DNA from: Piscibacillus sp052246295
Lineage (GTDB): Bacteria; Bacillota; Bacilli; Bacillales; Alkalibacillaceae
Reading direction: 5' to 3' (one strand)
Length of the DNA: 64,000 bases
Assembly (NCBI GenBank): GCA_052246295.1
Contig: JBQQCO010000001.1
The notes beneath the pieces are model-generated. The model worked only from the letters and a program-made list of their open reading frames with translations. It was not told the origin of the DNA and ran no database searches. Of this stretch, positions 26,190 through 35,155 are shown one piece after another. Position numbers and translations under genes: made by a program. The number at the start of each line of letters is the position of its first letter. Within the stretch, counting starts at the first letter, position 1.

Positions 26190-27272
26190 TTATGAAGCAC
26201 TGACTTTTTTCTTCTTTTTCGCTTTTTCGATTTGCTTACTTCTCAACTGACCGCACGCGGCGTCAATGTCACTACCTTGTTCTACGCGTACACCACAGTT
26301 AATATTGTTTTCAAGAAGTGTTTCATAGAACTTCAATATATTTTGCTTACGACTACGCTCATAAGGGTGGTCCGCAACTGGATTATAAGGAATTAAGTTG
26401 ACGTAAGATAAGTGGCGCTTATCTTTTAATAATTCCACAAGCTGCTTTGCTTCCTCAACATGGTCGTTCACGTCATCTAATAGAATATATTCAAACGTGA
26501 TACGTCGATTTGTTTTTTCTAAATAATAATCGATTGCCGGCATCAGTTTCTCTAGCGGGTACGCTCGATTAATTTTCATAATACGAGTACGTAGCTCATT
26601 ATTCGGCGCGTGAATCGATAGCGCTAAATTCACCTGAAGGTTTTCATCAGCGAACTGATAAATTTTATCTGCTAGACCACTTGTTGAAACTGTAATGTGG
26701 CGTGCACCAATCGATAAACCTTTTTGGTCATTCACAATACGTAAAAAGTCTAACGTATTATCATAGTTATCAAACGGTTCACCAATACCCATCACAACAA
26801 TGTGGCTCACACGCTCATCTTTCCCTTGTGCATCTAAGTGGTGTTGAACGTTCATAATCTGCTCTACAATCTCGCCACTTGATAAGTCACGATTTTTACG
26901 TAAAATACCACTTGCGCAGAACGAACAACCAATATTACAGCCTACTTGTGTCGTTACACAAACTGATAATCCATAATCAAAACGCATTAATACTGTTTCA
27001 ATGTAGTTCCCATCCTGAAGTTCAAATAAGAATTTAATCGTACCATCCTTCGACTCTTGCTTGACCGCTTCATCTAGCGTTTGAACGACATAATGGTCTT
27101 CAAGAAGCTGTATTGTATCTTTATTAACATTTTTCATATCTGAAAAAGATTTCACACGTTTACGGTAAAGCCAATCCCATACTTGATCTGCACGGAAACG
27201 TTTTTGACCGTTTTCAACGAGCCAATCTTTCAATTGATCATAAGTTAATCCATAAATGGATTCTTTACGCAT
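26190..27272 (-). CDS. rlmN: 23S rRNA/tRNA (adenine-C2)-methyltransferase RlmN
   Basis: A 360-residue radical SAM enzyme that methylates C2 of A2503 in 23S rRNA and A37 in some tRNAs. The cluster motif CNIGCSFC is near residues 112-119, GIGEPFDNY near 163 binds SAM, and the C-terminal resolving Cys lies in DIDAACGQLR near 342. The N-terminal RNA-binding domain is complete. The ATG follows AAAGGAAGG. Monocistronic with a strong terminator. Confidence 0.95.
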   Translation of the reverse strand: MRKESIYGLTYDQLKDWLVENGQKRFRADQVWDWLYRKRVKSFSDMKNVNKDTIQLLEDHYVVQTLDEAVKQESKDGTIKFLFELQDGNYIETVLMRFDYGLSVCVTTQVGCNIGCSFCASGILRKNRDLSSGEIVEQIMNVQHHLDAQGKDERVSHIVVMGIGEPFDNYDNTLDFLRIVNDQKGLSIGARHITVSTSGLADKIYQFADENLQVNLALSIHAPNNELRTRIMKINRAYPLEKLMPAIDYYLEKTNRRITFEYILLDDVNDHVEEAKQLVELLKDKRHLSYVNLIPYNPVADHPYERSRKQNILKFYETLLENNINCGVRVEQGSDIDAACGQLRSKQIEKAKKKKKVSAS

Positions 27273-27377
27273 TGAAAAAACCTTCCTTTGAATAAGACAA
27301 AGATCTTATAAATTTTATCCTCTACCTATACTACTCAATGTTATACGTTCTGACAAGTTGAAAGGTCTTCCAGTCTG

Positions 27378-27635
27378 TTATGAATTCGATTTTTTCACAT
27401 TGAAATAAATGAATCCGATGCTTACCAAAAATAAAATAAATGCAACAACCCAAAGTCCATTTGCGTAAAGTGGGATTTTACTTTCAGGCAACCGGTCCAC
27501 CAACTCGATTCCTAAAAGCTGTACACCAATCCCATCTCCATCCACTTGGGTTCCTCTCAGTTCTTGACCTTTTATGTATAAGCTAACTGAGAGCCCAAGC
27601 ACGACAATCGTTAACAGCCATTTTAATAACTTCAC
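27378..27635 (-). CDS. Small two-helix membrane protein
   Basis: An 85-residue protein with a helix at residues 4-22, a roughly 35-residue outside loop (GTQVDGDGIGVQLLGIELV) and a second helix at 60-78, ending in a basic VKKSNS tail. Start is GTG after GGAGGTGAGGTC. Family not recognised. Confidence 0.6.
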   Translation of the reverse strand: MKLLKWLLTIVVLGLSVSLYIKGQELRGTQVDGDGIGVQLLGIELVDRLPESKIPLYANGLWVVAFILFLVSIGFIYFNVKKSNS

Positions 27636-27788
27636 GACCTCACCTCCACGTTTATACTAGCATATTATTAGATTTTTCTAAAAATTAATAAGCCATGTCA
27701 TGCTTGTCTCTTTTTTTCATATACATGAACTAAGTACGTTTGCAGACAAGCTTAACGCAAACGATCAACATATTAAGGAGGGAAATCT

Positions 27789-28166
27789 ATGATTAATATT
27801 TCATCCACGCAATTAGTGCGTTATCTGGTTGGCTTTGTCTTTATTGTATCTGGTCTCATGAAAGTAGTCGGGAACGGCTTGGGTGCGTATTTTACAAACC
27901 TTGGCTTTCCCTCACCTATTACGTTCATGTACATTGTCGCTGCAACCGAAATTGTGTTTGGCTTATTAATAATTCTGAACCGTTACGTCAAGTTGTCGAC
28001 CATTCCGTTAATGGTCATTATCATTGGGGCGATTGTCATTACAAAGTTACCAATGTTACATGACGGTCTTATTCACACCTTATTCCATGCTCGATTGGAT
28101 TTAGTCATGCTTGGACTGTTATTTTTACTTTATCAACAATACGACGGCAAATTATTTAGACCGTAA
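27789..28166 (+). CDS. DoxX family membrane protein
   Basis: A 125-residue, four-helix protein of the DoxX/MauE group: LVRYLVGFVFIVSGLMKVVG at the start, TEIVFGLLIIL near residue 55 and HARLDLVMLGLLFLLYQQ at the end. DoxX-like proteins are linked to thiol redox, quinol oxidation or detoxification, but the role here is unknown. The ATG follows AAGGAGGG. Confidence 0.8.
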   Translation: MINISSTQLVRYLVGFVFIVSGLMKVVGNGLGAYFTNLGFPSPITFMYIVAATEIVFGLLIILNRYVKLSTIPLMVIIIGAIVITKLPMLHDGLIHTLFHARLDLVMLGLLFLLYQQYDGKLFRP

Positions 28167-28168
28167 TT

Positions 28169-28825
28169 TTACCAAACATCAAACACATAGCCTTGCTTCG
28201 TTTTTCGACCGATTTTTTCTTCTGTTACTTGTTGGGTGATTGGGTCGTATTTGTACTTCAACCACCCAACATACCATCCATCTTTAGCCGCTTGTTGTTC
28301 TTCCCATAAATTCACACCGCTCACCCATTCACCTGTCGTATCTCCAGGAGGGTTACCTGGTTTAGGAAAACTTGATCCGTTAGCTGCGATAATCGTACTG
28401 CCTGTGAGTTTGGCTAACTCCACAGGAAACTGACTTGATGCCACACGACATCCCGTAAAGATAATCGTACTGTCTTCACAAAACTTCACTTCACCTGCAC
28501 GAATCAATTGCGCCAAATCGCTTAAGTAGCGTGCATCTCGATGGTCATAAATTTGTTTATTTAAATAAAAACCGTTAATGTCCGGCCCACCGATTTTGAC
28601 GCCCCCTCTATTACCATTCGAATTAAATGGCCATGCATGAGAAAATATGATCAACTTCTCAATACAATCTTGCCCACCATTGGTCACATCGACTAAGTGA
28701 TCTAAAAGTTGCTTTCCCGAATTCCACTGTCTCGCATTTTCCCTTCCAACAGAATTAACCGCCCATGATTGAAACGCCATCTCATCCCGTCCTGTTGCTG
28801 CCAACGCCAACTGTCTACGCGCCAT
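28169..28825 (-). CDS. Predicted caspase-fold protein (DUF4347-like His/Cys dyad)
   Basis: A 218-residue cytoplasmic protein. Two segments resemble the caspase-like dyad of DUF4347 and related clan CD peptidases: a beta strand ending in His (KLIIFSHAWPFN, His near residue 64) and a strand ending in Gly-Cys (STIIFTGCRVASSQ, Cys near 123), followed by a strand IIAANGSS. The loop between has RGGVKIGG. No signal peptide or partner domain is visible. The ATG at 28825 follows AGTAGGTGA; a GTG nine bases upstream overlaps the ribosome binding site. The activity is inferred from motif placement only. Confidence 0.45.
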   Translation of the reverse strand: MARRQLALAATGRDEMAFQSWAVNSVGRENARQWNSGKQLLDHLVDVTNGGQDCIEKLIIFSHAWPFNSNGNRGGVKIGGPDINGFYLNKQIYDHRDARYLSDLAQLIRAGEVKFCEDSTIIFTGCRVASSQFPVELAKLTGSTIIAANGSSFPKPGNPPGDTTGEWVSGVNLWEEQQAAKDGWYVGWLKYKYDPITQQVTEEKIGRKTKQGYVFDVW

Positions 28826-28987
28826 CACATTCACCTACTTTTTATTGTGTTATTACTTATATATGCGAAAGGCGTTGGGCTGTTAAACAATTAAACTTTG
28901 TGAGAGTTGTTAATAATAATAAGGGGAATTATGACGATAAAACATGATATACTATTACAAACAATAATGAAGATTGTGAGGTCGGTT

Positions 28988-29275
28988 ATGATTTATGATA
29001 TTCTTCAAGAAAATAGGAACTTAATTCTAAAGTCAGCAGATGATCATGGAGTTCAAAACGTAAGAGTTTTTGGATCTGTTGCTAGACATGAAGATGAATC
29101 TATGAGCGATCTTGATTTGTTGGTTGATTTTGAGGAGAACAGAAGTTTGTTTGATTTAATTCGATTTAAACAAGATGTAGAAGACTTACTTAATACAAAA
29201 GTGGATGTCGTTACAGAAAATTCAATTCATTGGAGCATGAAAGAAGATGTTCTAAATGGAGCTATTCGACTATGA
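28988..29275 (+). CDS. MntA-type nucleotidyltransferase antitoxin
   Basis: A 95-residue minimal nucleotidyltransferase: VRVFGSVARHEDESMSDLDL (residues about 26-45) holds the GSxAR and SDxDL active site; the third carboxylate is in KVDVVT near 76. MntA antitoxins AMPylate a Tyr of the HEPN ribonuclease HepT to silence it. The partner gene overlaps by 4 nt (ATGA), the usual arrangement, but is cut short. The start ATG 28988 has a GAGGTCGG site; a longer frame upstream lacks one. Confidence 0.85.
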   Translation: MIYDILQENRNLILKSADDHGVQNVRVFGSVARHEDESMSDLDLLVDFEENRSLFDLIRFKQDVEDLLNTKVDVVTENSIHWSMKEDVLNGAIRL

Positions 29276-29358
29276 AGGATGACAAAATCTATTTACTTCA
29301 CATTATGGAATGCTTAGAACATATTGAGTCTTACCCTCCAATTGGCAATAGTTACTAG
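29272..29358 (+). pseudogene. HepT-like HEPN toxin remnant (N-terminal stub)
   Basis: ATG at 29272 overlaps the MntA stop, then 28 residues beginning MKDDKIYLLHIMECLEHIES match the first helix of DUF86/HepT toxins; the frame then ends (PPIGNSY, TAG) and a terminator follows. The catalytic RxxxxH and the rest of the roughly 110-residue toxin are absent, so no toxin can be made. Confidence 0.7.
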
Positions 29359-29367
29359 AGTTATGTA

Positions 29368-29414
29368 AACATCAAGGGACCTAAGAAGTTATTCTAAGTC
29401 CCTTGATGTTTTTA
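29368..29414 (+). terminator. Terminator after the MntA/HepT remnant
   Basis: ACATCAAGGGAC and GTCCCTTGATGT form a perfect stem followed by a T-run; it may also serve the convergent traB-like gene. Confidence 0.85.
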
Positions 29415-29439
29415 TAAATAAAGGTCAATCTTTCATCAA

Positions 29440-30606
29440 TTATAAATTTTCCAAGAACACGCGGATGACGTCGGCTCCACCAATAAAAGTTCCGAGCGAG
29501 CTTCCGATGTTCGCCATGACGACGATGAGTAAGATTCTCGTCACTTTATTATTCCAGAAGCCTTTTACTGTATGAACGTCCTCTGATAATTTTTCAAAAT
29601 CAGAGACATTCGGCTTTCTGACAAAGGCTTGAACGAATCCGGCAAACCAACCGGCTGCAAGTAAAGGATTCAGCGAGCTAATAGGGGCTACTAGAAACGC
29701 AGTCAAAATCGCCAGTGGGTGCCCCATCGCAACCGCCACTCCAATTGCTGATAAAGAACCGTTCCATAAAATCCACGAAATGGCTTGATACGTCCCTGCT
29801 GAAGGGTTATTAATAAACGTATAAGCAATAATCGATAAAATGATTAACGGAATTGCCCAGGCAATGACTTTTGGCTTCTTCGATTTAGGCGGAACTTTAG
29901 TAAGCTTTTTCAAGTCATGCTCACGATAGATTTCTTTCTTCACACCTGGTACGTGAGCGGCACCAAGGACAGCTACCACTTTATCCCCTTTAGCACTTCG
30001 AATCTTCTGAGCTAAATATTGATCACGCTCATCAATTAGCGGCGTCTTCAACTGAGGGAATGACTCACTGAATTCCTGCAAAACGGTATCTAGCATATCC
30101 TGTGATTTCATGCGCTCAAGGTCTTCTTCTGATATATCATCATCACTAAAAATGCCGTAGACAATGCTCATTAAAAGCTTCACTTTGCCCATAAAACCTA
30201 AGTTTCGCCAAATACGAGAGAACGTAATTTGAATATTACGGTCGGCTAAAACAAGCTCTGCATCATGCTCTACCGCCGAGTCAATTCCTTGAATCATCTC
30301 TTGACCAGGATTAATTCCAAACTGCTTCGCCATTCGGCTTTGGAAAGACGAAATCATCATGTTCATCAGTAACATGGTCGCCTTTTTCTCTTTAATGACC
30401 TTAAAAATGTCCATGTTCTTCCACTTGTTACCTTCTTTAATCGACTGGTACCGTTGTTGGTCGAGCTCGACACATACAGAATCTGGCTGCTCTGCGTCTA
30501 TTACTTCTTTTACTTGTTCAGCGCTCTGCTTTGAAACGTGCGCTGTTCCGATTAATATGACTTCTTTACCATCTAATTCAAGACGTGTAATATTTTCTTC
30601 TGACAT
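29440..30606 (-). CDS. TraB/PrgY family membrane protein
   Basis: A 388-residue TraB-domain protein with C-terminal membrane helices. The N-terminal GxxH motif is LIGTAHVS near residue 18 and the acidic partner is VCVELDQQRY near 43; a second GAAHVPG lies near 222. From residue 250 there are four or so helices. The family includes PrgY, which blocks pheromone signalling in enterococci, and is thought to be a metal-dependent peptidase. Its role in Bacillaceae is unknown. Confidence 0.88.
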   Translation of the reverse strand: MSEENITRLELDGKEVILIGTAHVSKQSAEQVKEVIDAEQPDSVCVELDQQRYQSIKEGNKWKNMDIFKVIKEKKATMLLMNMMISSFQSRMAKQFGINPGQEMIQGIDSAVEHDAELVLADRNIQITFSRIWRNLGFMGKVKLLMSIVYGIFSDDDISEEDLERMKSQDMLDTVLQEFSESFPQLKTPLIDERDQYLAQKIRSAKGDKVVAVLGAAHVPGVKKEIYREHDLKKLTKVPPKSKKPKVIAWAIPLIILSIIAYTFINNPSAGTYQAISWILWNGSLSAIGVAVAMGHPLAILTAFLVAPISSLNPLLAAGWFAGFVQAFVRKPNVSDFEKLSEDVHTVKGFWNNKVTRILLIVVMANIGSSLGTFIGGADVIRVFLENL

Positions 30607-30795
30607 AACAGACCCTCTTAATTTAACAATTTATTTAGTCACTTAAATGTTGTGATCCTCATTAAAACTCTCATAAAAATAGTGTATCATTAAATCAGTG
30701 ATAGATAATCATTTTTTATTAACTTTTTCATGACACCCTCCATCATCTTTTTCTGATTTTTATGATAAAATATCTACCTAAAAGGGAGGCATTCG

Positions 30796-32391
30796 ATGAC
30801 AGACTGGTGGAAAAAAGCATGTGTCTACCAAATCTACCCGCGTAGCTTCATGGATGCGAATGGGGATGGGATTGGTGACATACAAGGCATTATACAGAAA
30901 CTCGATTATTTAAAAAAGCTCGGTGTCGACATCATTTGGTTGAGTCCTGTCTATGATTCTCCCAATGATGATAATGGATATGATATTCGTGACTATTATC
31001 AGATTATGCAAGAATTCGGCACAATGGAAGACTTTGACCAATTATTATCTGAGATGCATGATCGTGGCTTAAAGCTGATGATGGATCTAGTGGTTAATCA
31101 TACGTCCGATGAACATAAATGGTTTCAAGAGCATGACGATTTTTACTTCTGGCGCGACGAACCGAATAACTGGAAGTCGGTATTTAGCGGACCTGCTTGG
31201 GAGTATGATGAAGAACGTGATCAATATTATTTACATATATTTTCGAAAAAACAACCTGATTTAAATTGGGAAAATCCTGAACTGCGTCAAAAAATATATG
31301 AGATGATGCGTTGGTGGCTCGATAAAGGTGTTGATGGTTTCCGAATGGATGTCATTAATTTTATTTCAAAAGAACCGGGATTACCTGATGCGCCAAACGG
31401 AGACGGCAGTCCGTATTTTATGAACGGGCCTAGAATCCATGAATTTTTACACGAAATGAATCAAGAAGTGCTCTCTAACTATGATTGTGTCACGGTTGGT
31501 GAGATGCCAGGAGCGTCACCTGAGGATGCGCAAGCCTACACGAATCCTGAGAATCGTGAGTTAAATATGATTTTCACTTTTGAGCATATGGATTTAGATG
31601 GTGGCCCTGGCGGTAAATGGGATTTAAAAGACCTTGACCTAGTGGACCTTAAGAAAAATTTAGAGAAATGGCAGCACGCCTTATATCAAGTTGGTTGGAA
31701 CAGTTTATATTGGAACAATCACGACCAGCCAAGAATTGTGTCTCGCTTCGGTGATGATGGGGCCTATCGTGTTGAGTCAGCTAAAATGCTTGCGACTTGC
31801 CTACATATGATGCAGGGCACGCCTTATATTTATCAAGGTGAAGAAATTGGGATGACAAACGTAGCCTTTGAGTCGATTGACCAATATCAAGACATTGAGA
31901 CACTTAATATGTACAAAGAAAAACTTGAAGAAGGCTGGAGTCATGAAGAGATTATGAAGTCCATTCATGTCAAAGGTAGGGATAACGCTAGAACGCCGAT
32001 GCAATGGTCGAGTGACCGACACGGTGGATTCACAACTGGCGATCCTTGGATTGAAGTCAACCCAAACTATTCAACTATTAATGTTGAGCAAGCTTTACAA
32101 GATTCGAACTCTATTTTCTATTACTATCAAGCTCTGATTCAATTAAGGAAAAACTATGATGTGATCACGACGGGTGATTTCAACCTCATTCATCGTGAGC
32201 ATCCTGATGTGTTTGCCTATGAGCGCACGGATGGAGATGAGAAGCTGGTTGTTTATTGTAACTTTAGTGATCGAACTCACAGCTTTCCTATGCCTGAAGG
32301 GAAAGTTTTGATACAGAATTACAACGAGCTAGAACGTGATGGCCAACTTATTTTAAGGCCATGGGAAGCCGTTGTTTTTTACCAAACGTAA
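30796..32391 (+). CDS. Oligo-1,6-glucosidase/alpha-glucosidase (GH13)
   Basis: A 531-residue GH13 enzyme that hydrolyses isomalto-oligosaccharides, sucrose or maltose-type sugars in the cytoplasm. VYQIYPRSFMDANGDGIGD at the start, then region I DLVVNHTS near residue 98, the nucleophile Asp in GFRMDVINF near 199, the acid/base Glu in TVGEMPG near 255 and the third Asp in NNHDQPR near 329. It is followed after 12 nt by a ROK kinase, making a unit that frees and phosphorylates glucose. The ATG follows AAAGGGAGG. Confidence 0.93.
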   Translation: MTDWWKKACVYQIYPRSFMDANGDGIGDIQGIIQKLDYLKKLGVDIIWLSPVYDSPNDDNGYDIRDYYQIMQEFGTMEDFDQLLSEMHDRGLKLMMDLVVNHTSDEHKWFQEHDDFYFWRDEPNNWKSVFSGPAWEYDEERDQYYLHIFSKKQPDLNWENPELRQKIYEMMRWWLDKGVDGFRMDVINFISKEPGLPDAPNGDGSPYFMNGPRIHEFLHEMNQEVLSNYDCVTVGEMPGASPEDAQAYTNPENRELNMIFTFEHMDLDGGPGGKWDLKDLDLVDLKKNLEKWQHALYQVGWNSLYWNNHDQPRIVSRFGDDGAYRVESAKMLATCLHMMQGTPYIYQGEEIGMTNVAFESIDQYQDIETLNMYKEKLEEGWSHEEIMKSIHVKGRDNARTPMQWSSDRHGGFTTGDPWIEVNPNYSTINVEQALQDSNSIFYYYQALIQLRKNYDVITTGDFNLIHREHPDVFAYERTDGDEKLVVYCNFSDRTHSFPMPEGKVLIQNYNELERDGQLILRPWEAVVFYQT

Positions 32392-32403
32392 GGAGGACAT
32401 AGC

Positions 32404-33276
32404 ATGAAGGTTATCGGTGTGGATATCGGTGGCACGAAGATTCGAATGGGTGTGTTGGATGAAGATATGAACACCCATTTAGACCTGAAAGTGCCGACTA
32501 CCTTTCCACTTTATGAGTTATTAGAAAAAGAAATTTTAACGATATTAGAGAAACATCCTGATGTTGAAGCGATCGGGATTGGGACACACGGATTCGTCGA
32601 CCCTAAAAAAGGACGAATCGTTTATGCGACGGAATTACTTCCGGGATGGACGGGTACAGAGGTTAAAGCCCAGCTCGAAAAAGCGACAAATAGACGAGTT
32701 GAAATTGATAACGATGCCAATGTCGCCGCTTTGGCAGAAGCAAAAATTGGCGCTGCAAAAGATTATAGTCGTACGGTTTGCTTAACACTTGGCACAGGTC
32801 TAGGTGGCGGAGTAATCATTGATGACTTTGTACTATCAGGCGGACCGAATGGAGGCGCTGCTGAACTCGGACACATGATTCTTTATCCAGGCGGCGTTGA
32901 ATGCGGGTGTGGTAGAAAAGGGTGTGCTGAACAATACGTATCAGGTACGGCTTTGCGACGCCGTATTACGGAAGCAGGACTTTCTTATCAACCTGAAGAA
33001 CTGTTTAAGGCAGACGATCCGAAAGCTAAACAGCTTATTCGCGAATTTACATACGATCTAGCCGTCGTCATCAGTTCTTTACAAGCGACTTTTGATATGG
33101 AAGTCGTCGTAATTGGAGGCGGTGTTTCTGAAGCGAGTGACTACTGGATTGATGATCTTCAAGAACAGTTGAAACCTTTATTATTAAACGATGTTGAGAT
33201 TGTGATTGCACAATTCGGGAACGAAGCCGGCATGTACGGCGCTGCGCAGTTGGTGTTAAAAGATATTCATAAATAG
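32404..33276 (+). CDS. ROK family glucokinase
   Basis: A 290-residue ROK sugar kinase. N-terminal phosphate motif VDIGGTKIRMG, the catalytic Asp in IDNDANVAAL near residue 101, GTGLGGGVI near 132 and the zinc motif CGCGRKGCAEQY near 166. It should phosphorylate glucose released by the upstream glucosidase, feeding the Pgi encoded nearby on the opposite strand. The ATG follows AAGGAGG. Fructokinase is a possible alternative. Confidence 0.9.
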   Translation: MKVIGVDIGGTKIRMGVLDEDMNTHLDLKVPTTFPLYELLEKEILTILEKHPDVEAIGIGTHGFVDPKKGRIVYATELLPGWTGTEVKAQLEKATNRRVEIDNDANVAALAEAKIGAAKDYSRTVCLTLGTGLGGGVIIDDFVLSGGPNGGAAELGHMILYPGGVECGCGRKGCAEQYVSGTALRRRITEAGLSYQPEELFKADDPKAKQLIREFTYDLAVVISSLQATFDMEVVVIGGGVSEASDYWIDDLQEQLKPLLLNDVEIVIAQFGNEAGMYGAAQLVLKDIHK

Positions 33277-33290
33277 GAAGGGGGCTAATT

Positions 33291-33599
33291 TTGGTGTCTT
33301 TAATAGTAATCCTAATCCTGTTGTCTTTTCTTTCATTTTTAATCGGCTATGCCTTTATCAAAAACAAATCAAATAGTTTTTTAGACTGGGGAATTTCAAA
33401 AAAGGTTAAGGACAAGGAAGGTTTTAAGAAGCAGCAAGGAACATATACGATTATTATAGGAGCGATTTTTTTATTAGTCCCTGTTACAATTTACTTTGTT
33501 GAACAGTTTAATCTGAACCCTCAAATCCTCTACTTTTGGATATTTGTATTACTCATTTCGACAATCATAAATACTATAAAAGTTAGAAAGTATTATTAG
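33291..33599 (+). CDS. Small membrane protein
   Basis: A 102-residue protein with three hydrophobic segments (residues about 2-22, 52-70, 77-95) and a basic loop rich in Lys between the first two. The start is TTG or the adjacent GTG after GGAAGGGGG. It is the third gene of the glucosidase-glucokinase unit by spacing (14 nt). Family not firmly recognised; the layout resembles small Bacillus DUF3784/DUF3899-type proteins. Confidence 0.6.
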   Translation: MVSLIVILILLSFLSFLIGYAFIKNKSNSFLDWGISKKVKDKEGFKKQQGTYTIIIGAIFLLVPVTIYFVEQFNLNPQILYFWIFVLLISTIINTIKVRKYY

Positions 33600-33604
33600 T
33601 AAAT

Positions 33605-33640
33605 AGGGCAGTTCCTGATCCCGAGGAACTGCCCTTCTTT
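33605..33640 (+). terminator. Terminator of the glucosidase-glucokinase unit
   Basis: GGGCAGTTCCT and AGGAACTGCCC form an 11-bp stem followed by TTCTTT. Confidence 0.85.
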
Positions 33641-33654
33641 ATTGAATATCTTAA

Positions 33655-33780
33655 TGTCAGTCTCACGCGTTTTCCGTGCATTCGATACTATACTAAAGAC
33701 ATTTGTGAGCATTTCACCTACACTTGTACTCGTTTCAAAGACATTCTGAAGAATTTCACGTGCACTCAATTATATTACAT
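33655..33780. repeat. 21-bp period array C (degenerate)
   Basis: About six 21-bp units, e.g. AGACATTTGTGAGCATTTCAC, then a divergent one, then AGACATTCTGAAGAATTTCAC, with CACTTGTAC and GTGCACTC in alternate units. It lies between convergent genes and is less well preserved than arrays A and B. Confidence 0.65.
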
Positions 33781-33785
33781 TAAGG

Positions 33786-33815
33786 AAAAGCTTTTGCGCC
33801 GCGGCGCAAAAGCCT
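33786..33815 (-). terminator. Terminator of pgi
   Basis: CTTTTGCGCC and GGCGCAAAAG form a perfect stem at the end of pgi, with TTTTCC following on the minus strand. Confidence 0.75.
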
Positions 33816-33821
33816 CATTTT

Positions 33822-35099
33822 TTAATATCCTGGTTTGTTTAATAACTTAAAGATCGCTGTCTTGTAGTCTTCTACGCCTGGTTGGTTGAATGGGTTAATA
33901 CCCAATAGATAGGCACTGTACGCACATGAGAGCATGTAAAAGTATAGTAAATAACCTAAGTGATATTCATCTAACCTTTTAACATGAACGCCCACTTGTG
34001 GCACGCCGCCTGATAAATGAGCCTCAGACACACCTTTATAAGCTGTTAAATTGAATTCATGAAGCGATAGTCCTGCTAGGTAGTTTAACTGATCTGCGTT
34101 GTTTTCCTTTTCAAACACTTCAAGGTCTTCATCCGCTTCATCCACTACAATGAACGATTCAAAAAGATTGCGCTTCCCATCTTGAATGTATTGCCCAAGC
34201 GAGTGGAGATCTGTCGTGTAGACAACAGAAATCGGGAAGATACCTGTCCCGTCTTTCCCTTCACTTTCACCAAACAGCTGCTTCCACCACTCTTGTACAA
34301 AGTTTAACTTCGGCTCAAATGTTGCTAACACTTCATTCGTATAGCCTTGTTCGAACAAGTAATGACGGAGAGCTCCGTAACGGATCGCTGGGTTCTCCTC
34401 TACATCGAAAGAGTTCAATTCACTTTCAGCGTCTTTTGCACCTTGAACAAGTTGTTCTACATCAAAGCCAGCTGCTGCGATTGGTAATAACCCTACTGCT
34501 GTGAATACCGAATAACGCCCGCCAACATCATCAGGGACTACAAAACGTTTATACCCTTTTTCTTCAGCCAATGTACGAAGAGCACCTTTTTCCTCATCTG
34601 TCGTCACATAGATACGAGAATCCGCTTCAGCTCCATAACGGTCCTCCATGTATTGCTGTAAGAAACGGAATGCTAATGCTGGTTCTGTCGTCGTTCCTGA
34701 TTTGGAAATGACATTTAACGAAACATCTTTATCCTCCACATAAGCCATTAGTTGTTTTAAATATGAGCCGCTAACTTGATGGCCTGCGAATAGCACTTCA
34801 AAGTCAGGATTCTTCTCAAAATGTGGTTGTAAGGCCTCAATAACCGCCTTAGCCCCTAAATACGAACCACCAATTCCAATCACGATTAACACATCTGAAT
34901 TAGAACGAATTTGTTTAGCTGTTTCCTTTATATCGTTTAAGAAGCCGTCACTTAACCCAGATGGCCAGTCTAACCAACCTAGATAATCATTACCTTCACC
35001 TGTTTTAGCGTATAACCCTTCATGTATGGATTTTAATTGTTCTTTTTTATCGTCTGTTAATACGTCTTGCATGTTGCCTGAATATGTAACATTAATCAT
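33822..35099 (-). CDS. pgi: Glucose-6-phosphate isomerase
   Basis: A 425-residue phosphoglucose isomerase of the short Bacillus type. IGIGGSYLGAKAVIEAL near residue 75 and VISKSGTTTEPALAFR near 133 bind the phosphate; VGGRYSVFTAVGLLP near 195 and the Glu and His/Lys in FGESEGKDG and PFNQPGVEDYK complete the active site. It interconverts glucose-6-P and fructose-6-P. The start is the ATG at 35099 with AAGGAGTAGGTAAG; a start seven codons upstream overlaps this site. Monocistronic. Confidence 0.95.
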   Translation of the reverse strand: MINVTYSGNMQDVLTDDKKEQLKSIHEGLYAKTGEGNDYLGWLDWPSGLSDGFLNDIKETAKQIRSNSDVLIVIGIGGSYLGAKAVIEALQPHFEKNPDFEVLFAGHQVSGSYLKQLMAYVEDKDVSLNVISKSGTTTEPALAFRFLQQYMEDRYGAEADSRIYVTTDEEKGALRTLAEEKGYKRFVVPDDVGGRYSVFTAVGLLPIAAAGFDVEQLVQGAKDAESELNSFDVEENPAIRYGALRHYLFEQGYTNEVLATFEPKLNFVQEWWKQLFGESEGKDGTGIFPISVVYTTDLHSLGQYIQDGKRNLFESFIVVDEADEDLEVFEKENNADQLNYLAGLSLHEFNLTAYKGVSEAHLSGGVPQVGVHVKRLDEYHLGYLLYFYMLSCAYSAYLLGINPFNQPGVEDYKTAIFKLLNKPGY

Positions 35100-35127
35100 C
35101 TTACCTACTCCTTTCTTCATTCATTAT

Positions 35128-35155
35128 AAAAAAGAAAAGGTGGACACGCCACCTT
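35128..35155 (-). terminator. Terminator of the TraB/GumN lipoprotein gene
   Basis: Minus strand AAGGTGG and CCACCTT around CGTGT, then a T-rich tail. It overlaps the stop codon of the gene. Confidence 0.75.
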
